Shown here in pieces: positions 18,420 to 26,813 of a DNA stretch of 64,000 nucleotides (position 1 is the stretch's first letter; every line of letters starts with the position of its first letter). Both the position numbers and the translations under genes were made by a program. Under the pieces are notes generated by a model, which saw only the letters and a list, made by a program, of their open reading frames with translations, was not told where the DNA came from and did not search any database. The stretch covers positions 71,935 to 135,934 of the forward strand of contig CACYHE010000005.1 of the NCBI GenBank assembly GCA_902774185.1, written 5' to 3'. The DNA is from an uncultured Bacteroidales bacterium. Lineage in GTDB: Bacteria; Bacteroidota; Bacteroidia; Bacteroidales; Paludibacteraceae.

Positions 18420-18451
18420 CTTGTGTATTTCAAATATTTGTAGTAATTTTG
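18420..18451 (+). promoter_or_regulatory. Promoter of the outer-membrane barrel gene
   Basis: -33 CTTG (18420-18423) and -7 TAATTTTG (18444-18451), 20 bp apart. The ATG at 18461 lies only 9 bp after the -7 box, so the mRNA would be leaderless or nearly so. Confidence 0.7.
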
Positions 18452-18460
18452 CAGCCGCTT

Positions 18461-19225
18461 ATGAAACGAATTGCATCCATACTCCTATTGGCTTGCCTGA
18501 GCGCCCTCGTTGCTTGGGCAGATGATAAACCGCAGCCTGCTTTCCAGATAGCGGATAACACGTTCTTTGATCCCAACCGTAAGGAGGAGAAGGAACCCTA
18601 TGTCTTCCATGTCGATTATCGCGTGGAGGCGGGATACGTGCAGCATTGGCAAAAAACGCGCGCTATCAGTTATCCGGATATGTACTTGCACGGTGTCCGT
18701 CTGGGTGCCACTTTCGCCTTTGCGATGCCGTACCATTTCTCCTTGCAGACCGGTGTGCTCTATACGCTGGTTTACGGTAAGACGGAGCAGCACTGGCGTT
18801 CGGTGGATGCCCCTTCGGTGCAGGTGGAGTATCTGAAGCACCGTGTGCTGGAGCATAACCTGACGATTCCCCTCCGCACCTATTATACCATTCCATTGTG
18901 GAAACAGCTCAACCTCTTCTTCTATACCGGTCCGCAGCTGCATATCGGTATGGCGGAGACGGATTATATCCAGGACCACCTCAGTGCCGGAACCCGGACA
19001 TGGTTGGAGAGTCAGGCTATCCCCGTCTCTACCTACGACCGCATGGCGGATGAGATCTGGCGCGCCAATATCCAATGGGGCTTGGGTGGCGGTTTCGAAT
19101 GGGACTGTTACCGTCTGGAGTCCGGTTATGACTTCGGTCTGAACAACCTCGTTCGCCATCCTCAGTTGGATGGTCAGCACCTATCCGAATGGGGTTGGTT
19201 CGTCAGCTTCAGTTATCGGTTCTAA
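18461..19225 (+). CDS. Outer-membrane beta-barrel protein (PorT-family-like)
   Basis: The 254-residue product has a signal peptide (MKRIASILLLACLSALVAWA) and then an amphipathic beta-strand pattern typical of small barrels (FHVDYRVEAGYVQHW, ATFAFAMPYHFSLQTGVLYT, NIQWGLGGGFEWDCYRLESG). It ends with an aromatic residue (SFSYRF), the usual C-terminal signal for barrel assembly. It matches the general shape of the PorT/outer-membrane protein beta-barrel family of Bacteroidota; no specific substrate can be read. It is transcribed alone, divergent from pepD and convergent with the C69 peptidase, 14 bp apart. Confidence 0.75.
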   Translation: MKRIASILLLACLSALVAWADDKPQPAFQIADNTFFDPNRKEEKEPYVFHVDYRVEAGYVQHWQKTRAISYPDMYLHGVRLGATFAFAMPYHFSLQTGVLYTLVYGKTEQHWRSVDAPSVQVEYLKHRVLEHNLTIPLRTYYTIPLWKQLNLFFYTGPQLHIGMAETDYIQDHLSAGTRTWLESQAIPVSTYDRMADEIWRANIQWGLGGGFEWDCYRLESGYDFGLNNLVRHPQLDGQHLSEWGWFVSFSYRF

Positions 19226-19239
19226 TCACACGTTACCTA

Positions 19240-21000
19240 TCACTCATGCATGATCTCCGGCGCCACCATCTTCAGGAAGGGTTCCGGTAAAGCCAAGCGG
19301 TTCGGTCCGCAGCTGTTGCCGTAGGGGTTACGCTTGAAATGACCGTTCTCTTCTTTGCGCTCCTGTCCGTCAATAAACTTGGTAATCAGATAGATATAGA
19401 GCCGTTGCCAGTCCGCCACCAGGTTCTCTGCCTGTGAGCAGGAATAGGAGGTGAGGAAAGCACGTGCGTCTTCTTCATTCATCGCCGCTGCTTGTTCATC
19501 GACACCGGCTATCTGGGTATTGAACTTATCATCCCAAGCCTGTTGTTGTTCGCGAATATGCGGATACATGCGGCTGTACTTGGTGTACGCCCAGTTAGCC
19601 ACCATGTTAAACGTCCACCATGCGCTGGTGGGAGAGAAGGTATAGCTGTCGCCGTTTCCTTGTTCAAAACACTCCGGCACATGGTTCAGACAACTGTACA
19701 TCGGTACGTAGCAACTGCATGCTGCATCGTCCACAGCGAACCAGAAGATACCGTATTTGTTATATCCGCGCATCTGGGATACGAAGGACCATGCGGTCTG
19801 TTGGGTTGCCGTCGGACGCTCGTACCAGTATTGGAGCGTGTCTGTTATTTGTGATTGGTCATTTGTCATTGGTAATTTGAAGCCCAGACCGCCGTAACGC
19901 AGTTTGCTGTTCCATGGACCGGCATCGGTGCCTTGGGTGATATCCAGCGGCGTGCCTTTGTACTCATCCCGCATGCACTCTTTGACATCCTGCACGCTCA
20001 CTTTCTTGTTCGGCACGATCCACAAGGGCATGTGCTCCCCTTCGGGGAGATTTGTGATTTGAGATTGGACATTTGACATTTTATTTTCTTTGAACGTCTT
20101 ACCGGTGGCATAATCGAAATAGCGGTCCATGTCATCGGAGAAATGACGGAAGAAAGACCACACGCGTGCTTCGCAAACATACAGTCCGCTGAAATCAAAC
20201 GGGTTATAGGCGGCTTGGAAAGAGAAGTCTTTGTCGGCTCCGGAGAAATATCCCTTCTCACGCGCGAAGTTAATAAGGTCTTTATCCCACATCCAGTCGC
20301 CATTGCATACGCAGTTCAGTTTCTTCTCCAAACGTTTCTGCTCTTTAGTCTTTTGTCTTTCGACTTTCGACTTGCCGATAGGCAGCGTGGTGATACGAGC
20401 CTGGTTGGCGTGACCGCAGATGGCGTTGTCGGGAACACGTACGGCTACCCAGTTGGCGCCTTTGCGTCCGGGACCTTTGCCGATGAAATCCATGATCCAT
20501 ATCTCGTTCGGGTCACCGAAAGAGAAAGACTCTCCTTCGGAGGCATATCCGTATTCGTTGACCAGCGTGATGAACCATTCGATGGCTTCGCGTGCCGTCT
20601 TACTGCGTTCCAAAGCGACATAGATGAGCGAACCGTAATCCACGCCGACGGTATCCCATAACTCTTCCCGTCCTCCCCAGGTGGTCTCACCGATCGTCAC
20701 TTGATGCTCGTTGGTGTTGCCCACTACGGTATAGGTGTGACGTACCTGCGGAATCTGACCCAACGGACGACCCGTGTCCCAGTCTTGTATCTCACGCATC
20801 GCTCCTTCCGGATAATCGGCAGCCGGTGCAAAATGCAGGTAACCGTACATGCCGTACGAGTCCGCAGCATACGAGATAATCGTACTGCCGTCCAAGGATG
20901 CATCCTTGCCTACCAGGAAATTCGTGCAGGCGTGTAAAGGTGAAAGGTGAAAGGTGAAAGGTGAAAGGAGCAGCATAGCTGCTATAATCATTTTTTTCAT
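19240..21000 (-). CDS. C69-family dipeptidase, secreted
   Basis: Cysteine N-terminal-nucleophile peptidase (family C69, dipeptidase A-like), probably periplasmic. The 586-residue chain has the hallmark HACTNFLVGKDASLDGSTII, with the catalytic Cys25 directly after a predicted signal peptide; further family segments are ETTWGGREE and NEYGYASEGESFSFGDPNEI. Three inserts come from short repeats: the signal-peptide core SPFTFHLSP (20940-20967), SKVERQKTKEQKR (20348-20374) and two QSQIT segments (20050-20077, 19847-19881). This is the most repeat-loaded gene of the window. Its start overlaps the glycogen synthase stop by 4 bp (ATGA), so both are translated from one mRNA. Confidence 0.88.
   Translation of the reverse strand: MKKMIIAAMLLLSPFTFHLSPLHACTNFLVGKDASLDGSTIISYAADSYGMYGYLHFAPAADYPEGAMREIQDWDTGRPLGQIPQVRHTYTVVGNTNEHQVTIGETTWGGREELWDTVGVDYGSLIYVALERSKTAREAIEWFITLVNEYGYASEGESFSFGDPNEIWIMDFIGKGPGRKGANWVAVRVPDNAICGHANQARITTLPIGKSKVERQKTKEQKRLEKKLNCVCNGDWMWDKDLINFAREKGYFSGADKDFSFQAAYNPFDFSGLYVCEARVWSFFRHFSDDMDRYFDYATGKTFKENKMSNVQSQITNLPEGEHMPLWIVPNKKVSVQDVKECMRDEYKGTPLDITQGTDAGPWNSKLRYGGLGFKLPMTNDQSQITDTLQYWYERPTATQQTAWSFVSQMRGYNKYGIFWFAVDDAACSCYVPMYSCLNHVPECFEQGNGDSYTFSPTSAWWTFNMVANWAYTKYSRMYPHIREQQQAWDDKFNTQIAGVDEQAAAMNEEDARAFLTSYSCSQAENLVADWQRLYIYLITKFIDGQERKEENGHFKRNPYGNSCGPNRLALPEPFLKMVAPEIMHE
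19847..19881. repeat. Heptamer array in the C69 peptidase gene
   Basis: ATTTGTG, ATTGGTC, ATTTGTC, ATTGGTA, ATTTGAA; encodes MTNDQSQIT. Confidence 0.85.
20050..20077. repeat. Heptamer array in the C69 peptidase gene
   Basis: ATTTGTG, ATTTGAG, ATTGGAC, ATTTGAC; encodes MSNVQSQIT. Confidence 0.8.
20348..20374. repeat. Heptamer array in the C69 peptidase gene
   Basis: GTCTTTT, GTCTTTC, GACTTTC, GACTTG; encodes a lysine-rich stretch (SKVERQKTK). Confidence 0.75.
20940..20967. repeat. Four perfect heptamers (GTGAAAG) forming a signal peptide
   Basis: GTGAAAG x4 without variation. Read on the coding strand it gives the hydrophobic heptapeptide SPFTFHL, which forms part of the export signal of the C69 peptidase. 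Confidence 0.9.
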
Positions 21001-22565
21001 AATAATCGGGGGTTTTGAAGTTCGTCTAATCGGTTATCTCTTTTCTTCAGGGCGATGTCGTACGCCTGTCGGTAATATTTGAAGAAATGTTTCCAGTCCG
21101 CTTTCTTGGCTACAGCCGCTGCGGCTTTGCGTGCCACCTCTTTCTCTTCTCCGGTCAGCCGGTCGTAGCGTAACAGCGCTTCGGCGATATTCTCCGTCAC
21201 CAGTTCGAAGTTCGAATCGGTCCGTTCTACCACCACCACACCGAAGGAGTCTTTCTGTTGCGCCGCCCATACGCCGAAGCCGGCCAAGGACGTGGTGATG
21301 GTCGGTACATGGAACGCGCAACTCTCCAGCGGCGTGTATCCCCAGGGTTCGTAGTACGAAGGGAAGACGGTCACATCCATACCGATGAGCAGGTCGTAAT
21401 AGGTCTTGCCGAACAAGGGGTCATGACCGTCCAGGTAATACGGCACAAAGACCGCACTCACCTTGCCTTTGCGTGCCGGAGCACGGTCCAGATAGGGGAT
21501 CATGACGAAGGCAATCACTTCGCGTTCAGGTTGGTCACTATGGTAGATCTTCTGCGCCAACTTATCCAGAGCGGATGCGAAGGCATCGATACCTTTGTTC
21601 TTCCATTCCTGTCTGCCGGAGATACATACGAAGAGCGCATTCTTGGGAACCACGCCGCCTAACATCCGTCCGGCTACTTCGCGTAAAGCCTCCCGTGCCT
21701 CCGCCCGTTTCTCATCAAAAGCCTTGCCTTTCGGTACGTAGGTCGGTTCGAAACCGTTGGGCGTAACGATGTCAACGGGTTTATCCAGCAGTTGTTTGCA
21801 TTCGCGTGCCGTGATGTCACTCACCGTTGTGAAACAGTCCGCCCAATGGGCAGCTTGTTTCTCCACCGAATGTTTGGAAACCATATTCAGTTCGTATGCC
21901 ATCTGGTCTCCGTTATACGCTTCGAAATAGTCGTACAACGGTTTGCCGTTTCCGGCGATGGAACGACCGATACATGTAGCGTGGGTGGTGAACAAAGTGG
22001 CAATCTGCGGACAATGGTCCTGCAGGTAGAAGACGGAGAAAGCGGTCTGCCACTCGTTAGCGTGGGCGCAGAAAGAGATCGCTTCGCTGTTAGACCGGCT
22101 TCGCCTGTTAGACCGCTTCGCTGTGAGACCGGCTTCGCCTGTTATATGACGATATAGACTCTCCATCATCATGCCTGCGGCGTAACCGAACAGACAGGAC
22201 TCGTCGTAGTCTCCGTATGCCGCATGGCTCTGCACTTGGAATTTATTCCAAGCCCAAGCGTAGATCTCATCTTTCTTCGGCCACAAGGCATCGAACTTCA
22301 GCAAGATCGCGATCGGTTCTCCCGGAACCATCCAGCGTCCGATGCGGACGGGGATGTTCGCTATTTGTGATTTCCACTCTTTAAGAAGGGCCTTGTCCTC
22401 CTTAAAGTAGATATCGCTGTGGTCACCGAAGTCGGGACCGAAGAAAAATACTTTGTCGGGATGCTCCGCCTGCATCGAAGCGGCACGTGTACTCAATACG
22501 GCATAGATACCGCCTACACGGTTACATACCTCCCAACTGGTTTCAAAAATATAATCCGGTTGCAT
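20997..22565 (-). CDS. Glycogen synthase, GT3-like
   Basis: Elongates the alpha-1,4-glucan chain of glycogen; pairs functionally with glgB. The 522-residue chain starts FETSWEVCNRVGGIYAVLST, the GT3 N-terminal motif, and has HANEWQTAFSVFYL, TTHATCIGRSIAG, the acceptor/UDP region TPNGFEPTYVPKG, and PSYYEPWGYTPLES with the two conserved glutamates. It is shorter than eukaryotic GT3 enzymes but similar to Bacteroidota versions. Residues about 142-163 (GEAGLTAKRSNRRSRS) are an arginine-rich insert encoded by 16/18-bp repeats at 22080-22145. The ATG at 22565 overlaps the upstream lipoprotein stop by one base; the stop overlaps the C69 start. Confidence 0.88.
   Translation of the reverse strand: MQPDYIFETSWEVCNRVGGIYAVLSTRAASMQAEHPDKVFFFGPDFGDHSDIYFKEDKALLKEWKSQIANIPVRIGRWMVPGEPIAILLKFDALWPKKDEIYAWAWNKFQVQSHAAYGDYDESCLFGYAAGMMMESLYRHITGEAGLTAKRSNRRSRSNSEAISFCAHANEWQTAFSVFYLQDHCPQIATLFTTHATCIGRSIAGNGKPLYDYFEAYNGDQMAYELNMVSKHSVEKQAAHWADCFTTVSDITARECKQLLDKPVDIVTPNGFEPTYVPKGKAFDEKRAEAREALREVAGRMLGGVVPKNALFVCISGRQEWKNKGIDAFASALDKLAQKIYHSDQPEREVIAFVMIPYLDRAPARKGKVSAVFVPYYLDGHDPLFGKTYYDLLIGMDVTVFPSYYEPWGYTPLESCAFHVPTITTSLAGFGVWAAQQKDSFGVVVVERTDSNFELVTENIAEALLRYDRLTGEEKEVARKAAAAVAKKADWKHFFKYYRQAYDIALKKRDNRLDELQNPRLL
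22080..22145. repeat. Composite 34-bp tandem repeat inside glycogen synthase
   Basis: Alternating units CGCTTCGCTGTTAGAC and CGGCTTCGCCTGTTAGAC, two rounds. GACCGCTTCGCTG also occurs twice in lpxB (53271-53316), so this is a dispersed family. Confidence 0.8.
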
Positions 22566-23581
22566 TATTGATGTTCGCCATCTGCGGCGATTTTAGTTAC
22601 ATTGGTTAGTGTATTCAGTTGTGTGGGAACGGTGACGAACTTATTGTTGTCGGACCCTACGAAGGGCATGTACCATACGCCTTGTGCGTTCGCCCAATAG
22701 ATACGGTTGTCGTGCGTATCCAAGGTCATCGCGGCGCATGGCGAAGCATCGATCTGTACGGCATTTGTGCCGTCGATATTTGCTACCCAAAGACCGTTCT
22801 GACGGTAGTAGATCTTACGGTTGGCGATATGAAAACCTTGCAAGTCCGGGAAGACCGTTTGCAGTTCGCTCAAGCGGAACTCATAGCCGTTATAGACCTG
22901 TACGGTATCTGTTTCGGTATTTAACAATGCTGCGGCTGTCCCGTCTATCTGCGCCTGTTCTGCCTGGGCACCGAAGATACGCTGGCGGTAGTCCCCTTCT
23001 GCGGTACGGAAAAGAACGGAATTGGTAGCAAGATCGTGGATAAAGAAAGACTTACGGATCGTGAGCGCCTCGTTATTCATTGTCAGGTCCAGACGCACTT
23101 CCGCTTCGGCATCCGGTTTTACGAAATAACAGGTGAACGAACTGCCTTTATCGCTTACCACCGAGTCCGTGATGAACCAACTATACTCCAAGGGGTAGTT
23201 GTACGGGTTATAGACATTGGCGTTGAAGGTGTAATCCTTGTAGATATAAAAAACCGTGTCCTCGCAAACGAACGTAGGGATGGTGTCATACACCGTGATC
23301 TCTTTGGTCGCCGTACGGGATGATTTGTTATCCACTTTCAAGGTCACCACATATGTACCCGGTTTCTTATAGACATGCGACGGGTATTTGAGGGTCGATG
23401 TGGCACCGTCTCCGAAGGACCAAGCCCACTCTTCTCCCGAAGAGGACAAGTTCGAGAACGTGACCGTCTCGCCGGCTTTCGGTTTCTCCGGTGAATACGT
23501 AAATTGTACCTCTACTTTCTTACAAGCAATCACTGCGAAGCAGAGCATCAATAAGATCCAAATTTTTCTCATAATCATCAT
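22565..23581 (-). CDS. PKD-domain lipoprotein
   Basis: Surface- or periplasm-exposed lipoprotein of unknown role. Seen: lipobox VIAC (Cys20) and one PKD domain (about 24-95) with the signature WSFGDGATSTLKYPSHVYKK and GTYVVTLKV. A second beta-domain follows, with a C-terminal part (NRKIYYRQNGLWVANIDGTN, NRIYWANAQGVWYMP) that resembles NHL/YWTD-type propeller strands. The start overlaps miaA by 62 bp; no later start keeps the lipobox, so the overlap is real. It is part of the miaA - PKD - glycogen synthase - C69 operon, each junction overlapping. Confidence 0.8.
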   Translation of the reverse strand: MMIMRKIWILLMLCFAVIACKKVEVQFTYSPEKPKAGETVTFSNLSSSGEEWAWSFGDGATSTLKYPSHVYKKPGTYVVTLKVDNKSSRTATKEITVYDTIPTFVCEDTVFYIYKDYTFNANVYNPYNYPLEYSWFITDSVVSDKGSSFTCYFVKPDAEAEVRLDLTMNNEALTIRKSFFIHDLATNSVLFRTAEGDYRQRIFGAQAEQAQIDGTAAALLNTETDTVQVYNGYEFRLSELQTVFPDLQGFHIANRKIYYRQNGLWVANIDGTNAVQIDASPCAAMTLDTHDNRIYWANAQGVWYMPFVGSDNNKFVTVPTQLNTLTNVTKIAADGEHQ

Positions 23582-24464
23582 TGGCGTTCAGCCAGTGTAT
23601 TTGTTCATCGCGCCGGAACCAAGTCATCTGTCGCTTGGCATAATGGCGTGTGTTTTGTTGTATCAATTCGATGGCTCTTGTCAAGTCATAGTCGCCGTCA
23701 AAATGGGCGAATAGTTCCCGATACCCTACGGTCTGCAGACTATTCAGTTGTCGTTTGGGATAAGCGGCTCTTGCTTCCTCGACCAACCCGTCTTCCACCA
23801 TCTGTTCGACGCGTCGGTTGATGCGCGCGTACAATTGTTCCCGTTCCCGCTCCAGACCGATCTTGATGATACGGAAAGGACGTTGCTTGAGCGTGTGCGT
23901 GCGTTGGGACGAGTAGGGTTGACCGGTTGCCAGACAGATCTCGATACAATGGGTCAGACGGGCAGGGTTTTGTTGGTCCACTTCTTCCCAATATGCAGGA
24001 TCCAGTCGTTGTACTTCCTCCTGTAACCACCCGATACCGTGTTGCCTGTATTGCGTCTGAACCTGCTCCCGAATCTCCGATGAAATCGAAGGAAAATCAT
24101 CCAAACCATGGCATACGGCATCGGCGTATAACATCGAACCACCGGTCATCACCACCACCGGATGGGTCTGAAAGAGTTCATCCAACAGAGCCAACGCATC
24201 CCGTTCGTACTGCCCGGCATTATAGTCCTGCTCCAAGTCCTTGGTAGCCACGAAATAATGCTGCACTCGTGCTTGTTCTTCCGCCGTCGGAGCAGCCGTT
24301 CCTATCGGAATACCCCGATAGATCTGCCGACTGTCACAATTGAGGATCGGACATCCGTAACGCTCCGCTACACGCAGCGACAACTCGGTTTTGCCCACTC
24401 CTGTCGGTCCAAGGATCAAAAACAAGGTTTTGATATTGGTTATTTGTAATTGGTCATTGGTCAT
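23520..24464 (-). CDS. miaA: tRNA dimethylallyltransferase
   Basis: Adds the dimethylallyl group to A37 of UNN-decoding tRNAs. The 314-residue enzyme shows the P-loop GPTGVGKT (19-26), NCDSRQIYRGIPIGTAAPT, and the DDFPSISS and GGSMLYADAV segments of the family. The first 11 residues (MTNDQLQITNI) are encoded by an ATTGGTC-type heptamer array and are not family sequence, so the array has supplied a new start. The heptamers continue upstream of the ATG in the opposite orientation. Identity secure; start less so, as the family normally begins just before the P-loop strand. Confidence 0.93.
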   Translation of the reverse strand: MTNDQLQITNIKTLFLILGPTGVGKTELSLRVAERYGCPILNCDSRQIYRGIPIGTAAPTAEEQARVQHYFVATKDLEQDYNAGQYERDALALLDELFQTHPVVVMTGGSMLYADAVCHGLDDFPSISSEIREQVQTQYRQHGIGWLQEEVQRLDPAYWEEVDQQNPARLTHCIEICLATGQPYSSQRTHTLKQRPFRIIKIGLEREREQLYARINRRVEQMVEDGLVEEARAAYPKRQLNSLQTVGYRELFAHFDGDYDLTRAIELIQQNTRHYAKRQMTWFRRDEQIHWLNANDDYEKNLDLIDALLRSDCL

Positions 24465-24499
24465 TTAAATATAAAATCACAAATCACAAATCACCAATT
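24435..24499. repeat. Opposed heptamer arrays over the miaA start
   Basis: ATTGGTT, ATTTGTA, ATTGGTC, ATTGGTC, ATTTAAA (24435-24469) followed by inverted units of AAATCAC type (24474-24499). The first part is translated as the miaA N-terminus. Confidence 0.8.
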
Positions 24500-24511
24500 G
24501 TTTTGAATTTG

Positions 24512-25060
24512 TCAAAACATGGTTCCATCGTCGAAGCTCAGGTCTTGGAAACCTTCGTAGTCGATGTCGTTAAGGTCGTACTCGTCTTTGAACTCGTCAT
24601 CGAACATGAAGTCATTGTCAGCCTTGCCGCCTACGCCTGCCAAAGGATCTTCGCTCTTCAGTTGTTTCGGCGCCTTACCGGTACTCTCTACGCACTCAAC
24701 ACCGTTCATACTGCCGGCTTTGATCTCCTTGAGGGAACCGAAGAAATAACGCTCGAACATCGGATCGAAGATATAGATCAGACGTTGACCCTGTTCCTCA
24801 ATCAAATCACTCAGACGGGTCTCGTTCATGACCATGTTGTCATACTCGAAGTTCGAATCCATCTCAACGAGCGTTACCTCTTGACCCTTCTCCCATTCGT
24901 CGTTGCACAGGAAGAACGATGTCATCTGGTCATCGGGGTACCCCACACTCTTCAAGATAGCTTCATGTAACTGCAGAAACGTAGCGTCTGCGTCTGCTTC
25001 AAACACGCGGCGGAAGTTCGGATCGCCTTCCTCACACGAAAAAGTAAATTTGTATATCAT
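24512..25060 (-). CDS. PRiA4 ORF3-like protein
   Basis: The 182-residue protein matches the plasmid pRiA4b ORF-3-like fold: MIYKFTFSC, FRRVFEADADATFLQLHEAI, LKSVGYPDDQMTSFFLCNDEW and the C-terminal LIYIFDPMFERYFFGSLKEI. The family is widespread in Bacteroidota and its biochemical role is unknown; despite the plasmid-derived name nothing here suggests mobility. An acidic C-terminal tail (DDEFKDEYDLNDIDYEG) follows. It has its own promoter (25121-25152), which is fused to the terminator of cca. Confidence 0.8.
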   Translation of the reverse strand: MIYKFTFSCEEGDPNFRRVFEADADATFLQLHEAILKSVGYPDDQMTSFFLCNDEWEKGQEVTLVEMDSNFEYDNMVMNETRLSDLIEEQGQRLIYIFDPMFERYFFGSLKEIKAGSMNGVECVESTGKAPKQLKSEDPLAGVGGKADNDFMFDDEFKDEYDLNDIDYEGFQDLSFDDGTMF

Positions 25061-25072
25061 ATTCAGTACACT

Positions 25073-25100
25073 TTAGCCATTAGCCATTAGCCTTTGGCCA
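25073..25100. repeat. Heptamer array in a 5' UTR (TTAGCCA)
   Basis: TTAGCCA, TTAGCCA, TTAGCCT, TTGGCCA between the promoter at 25121 and the start codon at 25060, so it lies in the transcribed leader. A related TTAGCTn array lies at 53872-53899. Confidence 0.85.
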
Positions 25101-25120
25101 TTCTTTGTCAAAATCGGCTG

Positions 25121-25152
25121 CAAAAGTACAAAAAAAAAATGACATACACAAG
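25121..25152 (-). promoter_or_regulatory. Promoter fused to the cca terminator
   Basis: Minus-strand -7 TACTTTTG (25121-25128) and -33 CTTG (25149-25152), spaced 20 bp. The -33 box lies in the loop of the cca terminator hairpin; the spacer is its 3' arm plus the T-tract. Confidence 0.75.
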
Positions 25153-25169
25153 CGCGCGCGTCATTTTTT
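25129..25169 (-). terminator. Terminator of cca
   Basis: AAAAAATGAC (25134-25143) pairs with GTCATTTTTT (25160-25169) around a GC-alternating loop; on the minus strand it ends in ten Ts. Directly after the cca stop. Confidence 0.75.
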
Positions 25170-25190
25170 CTTATTTTATAGGAAGAATCC

Positions 25191-26639
25191 TTAGCACAAG
25201 CCTCTCTCGTGAGCCAATTGAAGCATGTATGCTTTCGCCGCTTCGTACTCATTGGGGATCAGTCCGTCTAAGATTGCATCCTTGATAGCCATCTTTAGTT
25301 CGCCTACCGTCGAACAGGGTTCCAAATGCAATATTTCCATGATTTCATCGCCTTTTACGGGCGGTTGGAAGTTACGGATACGATCCCGTTCTTCCAATTC
25401 CACCATCTTCTGCCGAACCAACTGATAGTTCCGATGAAATCGGGCTTTTTTCTCTTCATTGCGGCTGGTGATGTCGGCATCGCAGAGCAACATCAGGTCA
25501 TCGATGTCATCTCCTGCTTCGAAGAGCAAACGCCGTACTGCACTATCCGTGACGGTGTCTTCGATAAGGTTAATCGGCCGCATATGCAGATCCACCATCT
25601 TCTTGACATACTCCATCTTCTCGTTCAACGGGAGTTTCATCTTCGCAAAGATCTTAGGAACCATCTTGGCTCCGATATAGTTGTGATTCCGGAAAGTCCA
25701 TCCCGCCTGCGGGTCCCATGCTTTGCTTTTGGGTTTACCGATATCGTGCAACAGGGCCGCCCAACGAAGCCAGAGACCCGTCGGGTCTATTGGTGATTTG
25801 TCATTGGTGATTTGTGATTGTTGCAGCGCTGCCACATTATCCAGCACTTTGAGCGTGTGCAGGAAGACGTCTTTATGTCCCCGACCTTCTTTTACATCAA
25901 TACCTTTGAGGGCTGCCAGTTCCGGGAAGATAAGCGGTAAAAGTCCGGTTTTATCGAGCAAAAGCCAACCCTCCGAAGGACGTCGGCTCAGCATGATCTT
26001 ATTGATCTCTTCCGTAATGCGTTCGCGCGTGATAATCTCCATACGTTCCTTATTACGCGTAATCGCATCGAAGGTCTCGCCGTCCAAGTTAAACCCTAAC
26101 TGCGTAGCAAAACGAATCGCCCGCATCATACGTAGCGGATCATCGGAAAAAGTGATATCCGGATCCAGCGGCGTACGAATGATACAACGCTCCAAATCGC
26201 CGATTCCATCGAACGGATCCAGCAATTCGCCGTAGCGTGCTGCATTGAGACATATCGCCATAGCATTGATGGTGAAGTCCCGTCGGTTCTGGTCTTCCTG
26301 CAGCGTACCGTCTTCCACAATAGGGTTGCGACTGTCCCGGGTGTAACTCTCCCGTCGGGCACCGACAAACTCGAGCTCCAAGTCCCCGCGTTTGACTTGC
26401 GCCGTTCCATAAGTCTTGAAGACGGACAGATGGGCACCTTTGCCCAGACGTTTAGCAACCGCTTCGGCTAAAGAGATACCCGAACCGACAACAACGACAT
26501 CAATATCATTGGAGGGTCGGTGCAGAAACAAGTCCCGTACCCAACCGCCGATGACGTAACACTCAAGTCCCATTTGATCGGCTGTCTCGCCTACCAAATG
26601 CAGAATAGGATTCGCTATTTTCGGATCGTTAATTACCAT
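25191..26639 (-). CDS. cca: CCA-adding tRNA nucleotidyltransferase with HD domain
   Basis: Builds or repairs the 3' CCA end of tRNA. The 482-residue chain has the nucleotidyltransferase signature GGWVRDLFLHRPSNDIDVVV (catalytic aspartates in DID), RRDFTINAMAI, DPDITFSDDPLRMMRAIRFA, then an HD phosphohydrolase domain with LLHDIGKPKSK. A repeat-derived insert (QQSQITNDKSPIDPTG, from 25789-25823) lies just before the HD motif. Poly(A) polymerases share this fold, but the motif set fits CCA-adding enzymes. It is divergent from rpsP with face-to-face promoters. Confidence 0.9.
   Translation of the reverse strand: MVINDPKIANPILHLVGETADQMGLECYVIGGWVRDLFLHRPSNDIDVVVVGSGISLAEAVAKRLGKGAHLSVFKTYGTAQVKRGDLELEFVGARRESYTRDSRNPIVEDGTLQEDQNRRDFTINAMAICLNAARYGELLDPFDGIGDLERCIIRTPLDPDITFSDDPLRMMRAIRFATQLGFNLDGETFDAITRNKERMEIITRERITEEINKIMLSRRPSEGWLLLDKTGLLPLIFPELAALKGIDVKEGRGHKDVFLHTLKVLDNVAALQQSQITNDKSPIDPTGLWLRWAALLHDIGKPKSKAWDPQAGWTFRNHNYIGAKMVPKIFAKMKLPLNEKMEYVKKMVDLHMRPINLIEDTVTDSAVRRLLFEAGDDIDDLMLLCDADITSRNEEKKARFHRNYQLVRQKMVELEERDRIRNFQPPVKGDEIMEILHLEPCSTVGELKMAIKDAILDGLIPNEYEAAKAYMLQLAHERGLC
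25789..25823. repeat. Heptamer array inside cca
   Basis: ATTGGTG, ATTTGTC, ATTGGTG, ATTTGTG, ATTGTTG; encodes QQSQITNDKSP before the HD domain. Confidence 0.85.
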
Positions 26640-26658
26640 AAATTGTCAAATTCGGCTG

Positions 26659-26690
26659 CAAAATTACAAAAAAATCACGAATTATGCAAG
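26659..26690 (-). promoter_or_regulatory. Promoter of cca
   Basis: Minus-strand -7 TAATTTTG (26659-26666) and -33 CTTG (26687-26690). Its -33 box lies 5 bp from the -33 box of the rpsP promoter. Confidence 0.75.
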
Positions 26691-26695
26691 AAAAA

Positions 26696-26727
26696 TTTGC
26701 ACAATTCAGAAAAATGTCGTACCTTTG
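26696..26727 (+). promoter_or_regulatory. Promoter of rpsP
   Basis: -33 TTTG (26696-26699) and -7 TACCTTTG (26720-26727), spacing 20 bp; leader of about 80 nt before the ATG at 26814. Confidence 0.8.
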
Positions 26728-26813
26728 CACGCTTTTTCGTGTAAAAAGCACGTCATTATTATTAACCCGGGCATGGATTCGCGTAATCCGGCGCCCACAA
26801 AACAAAAAATCAA

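Noticed and set aside
24512-25060. Mobile-element origin suggested by the PRiA4/IS1096-passenger-type name
   Set aside because: No transposase, inverted repeats or target duplication nearby; the family is chromosomal in many Bacteroidota.
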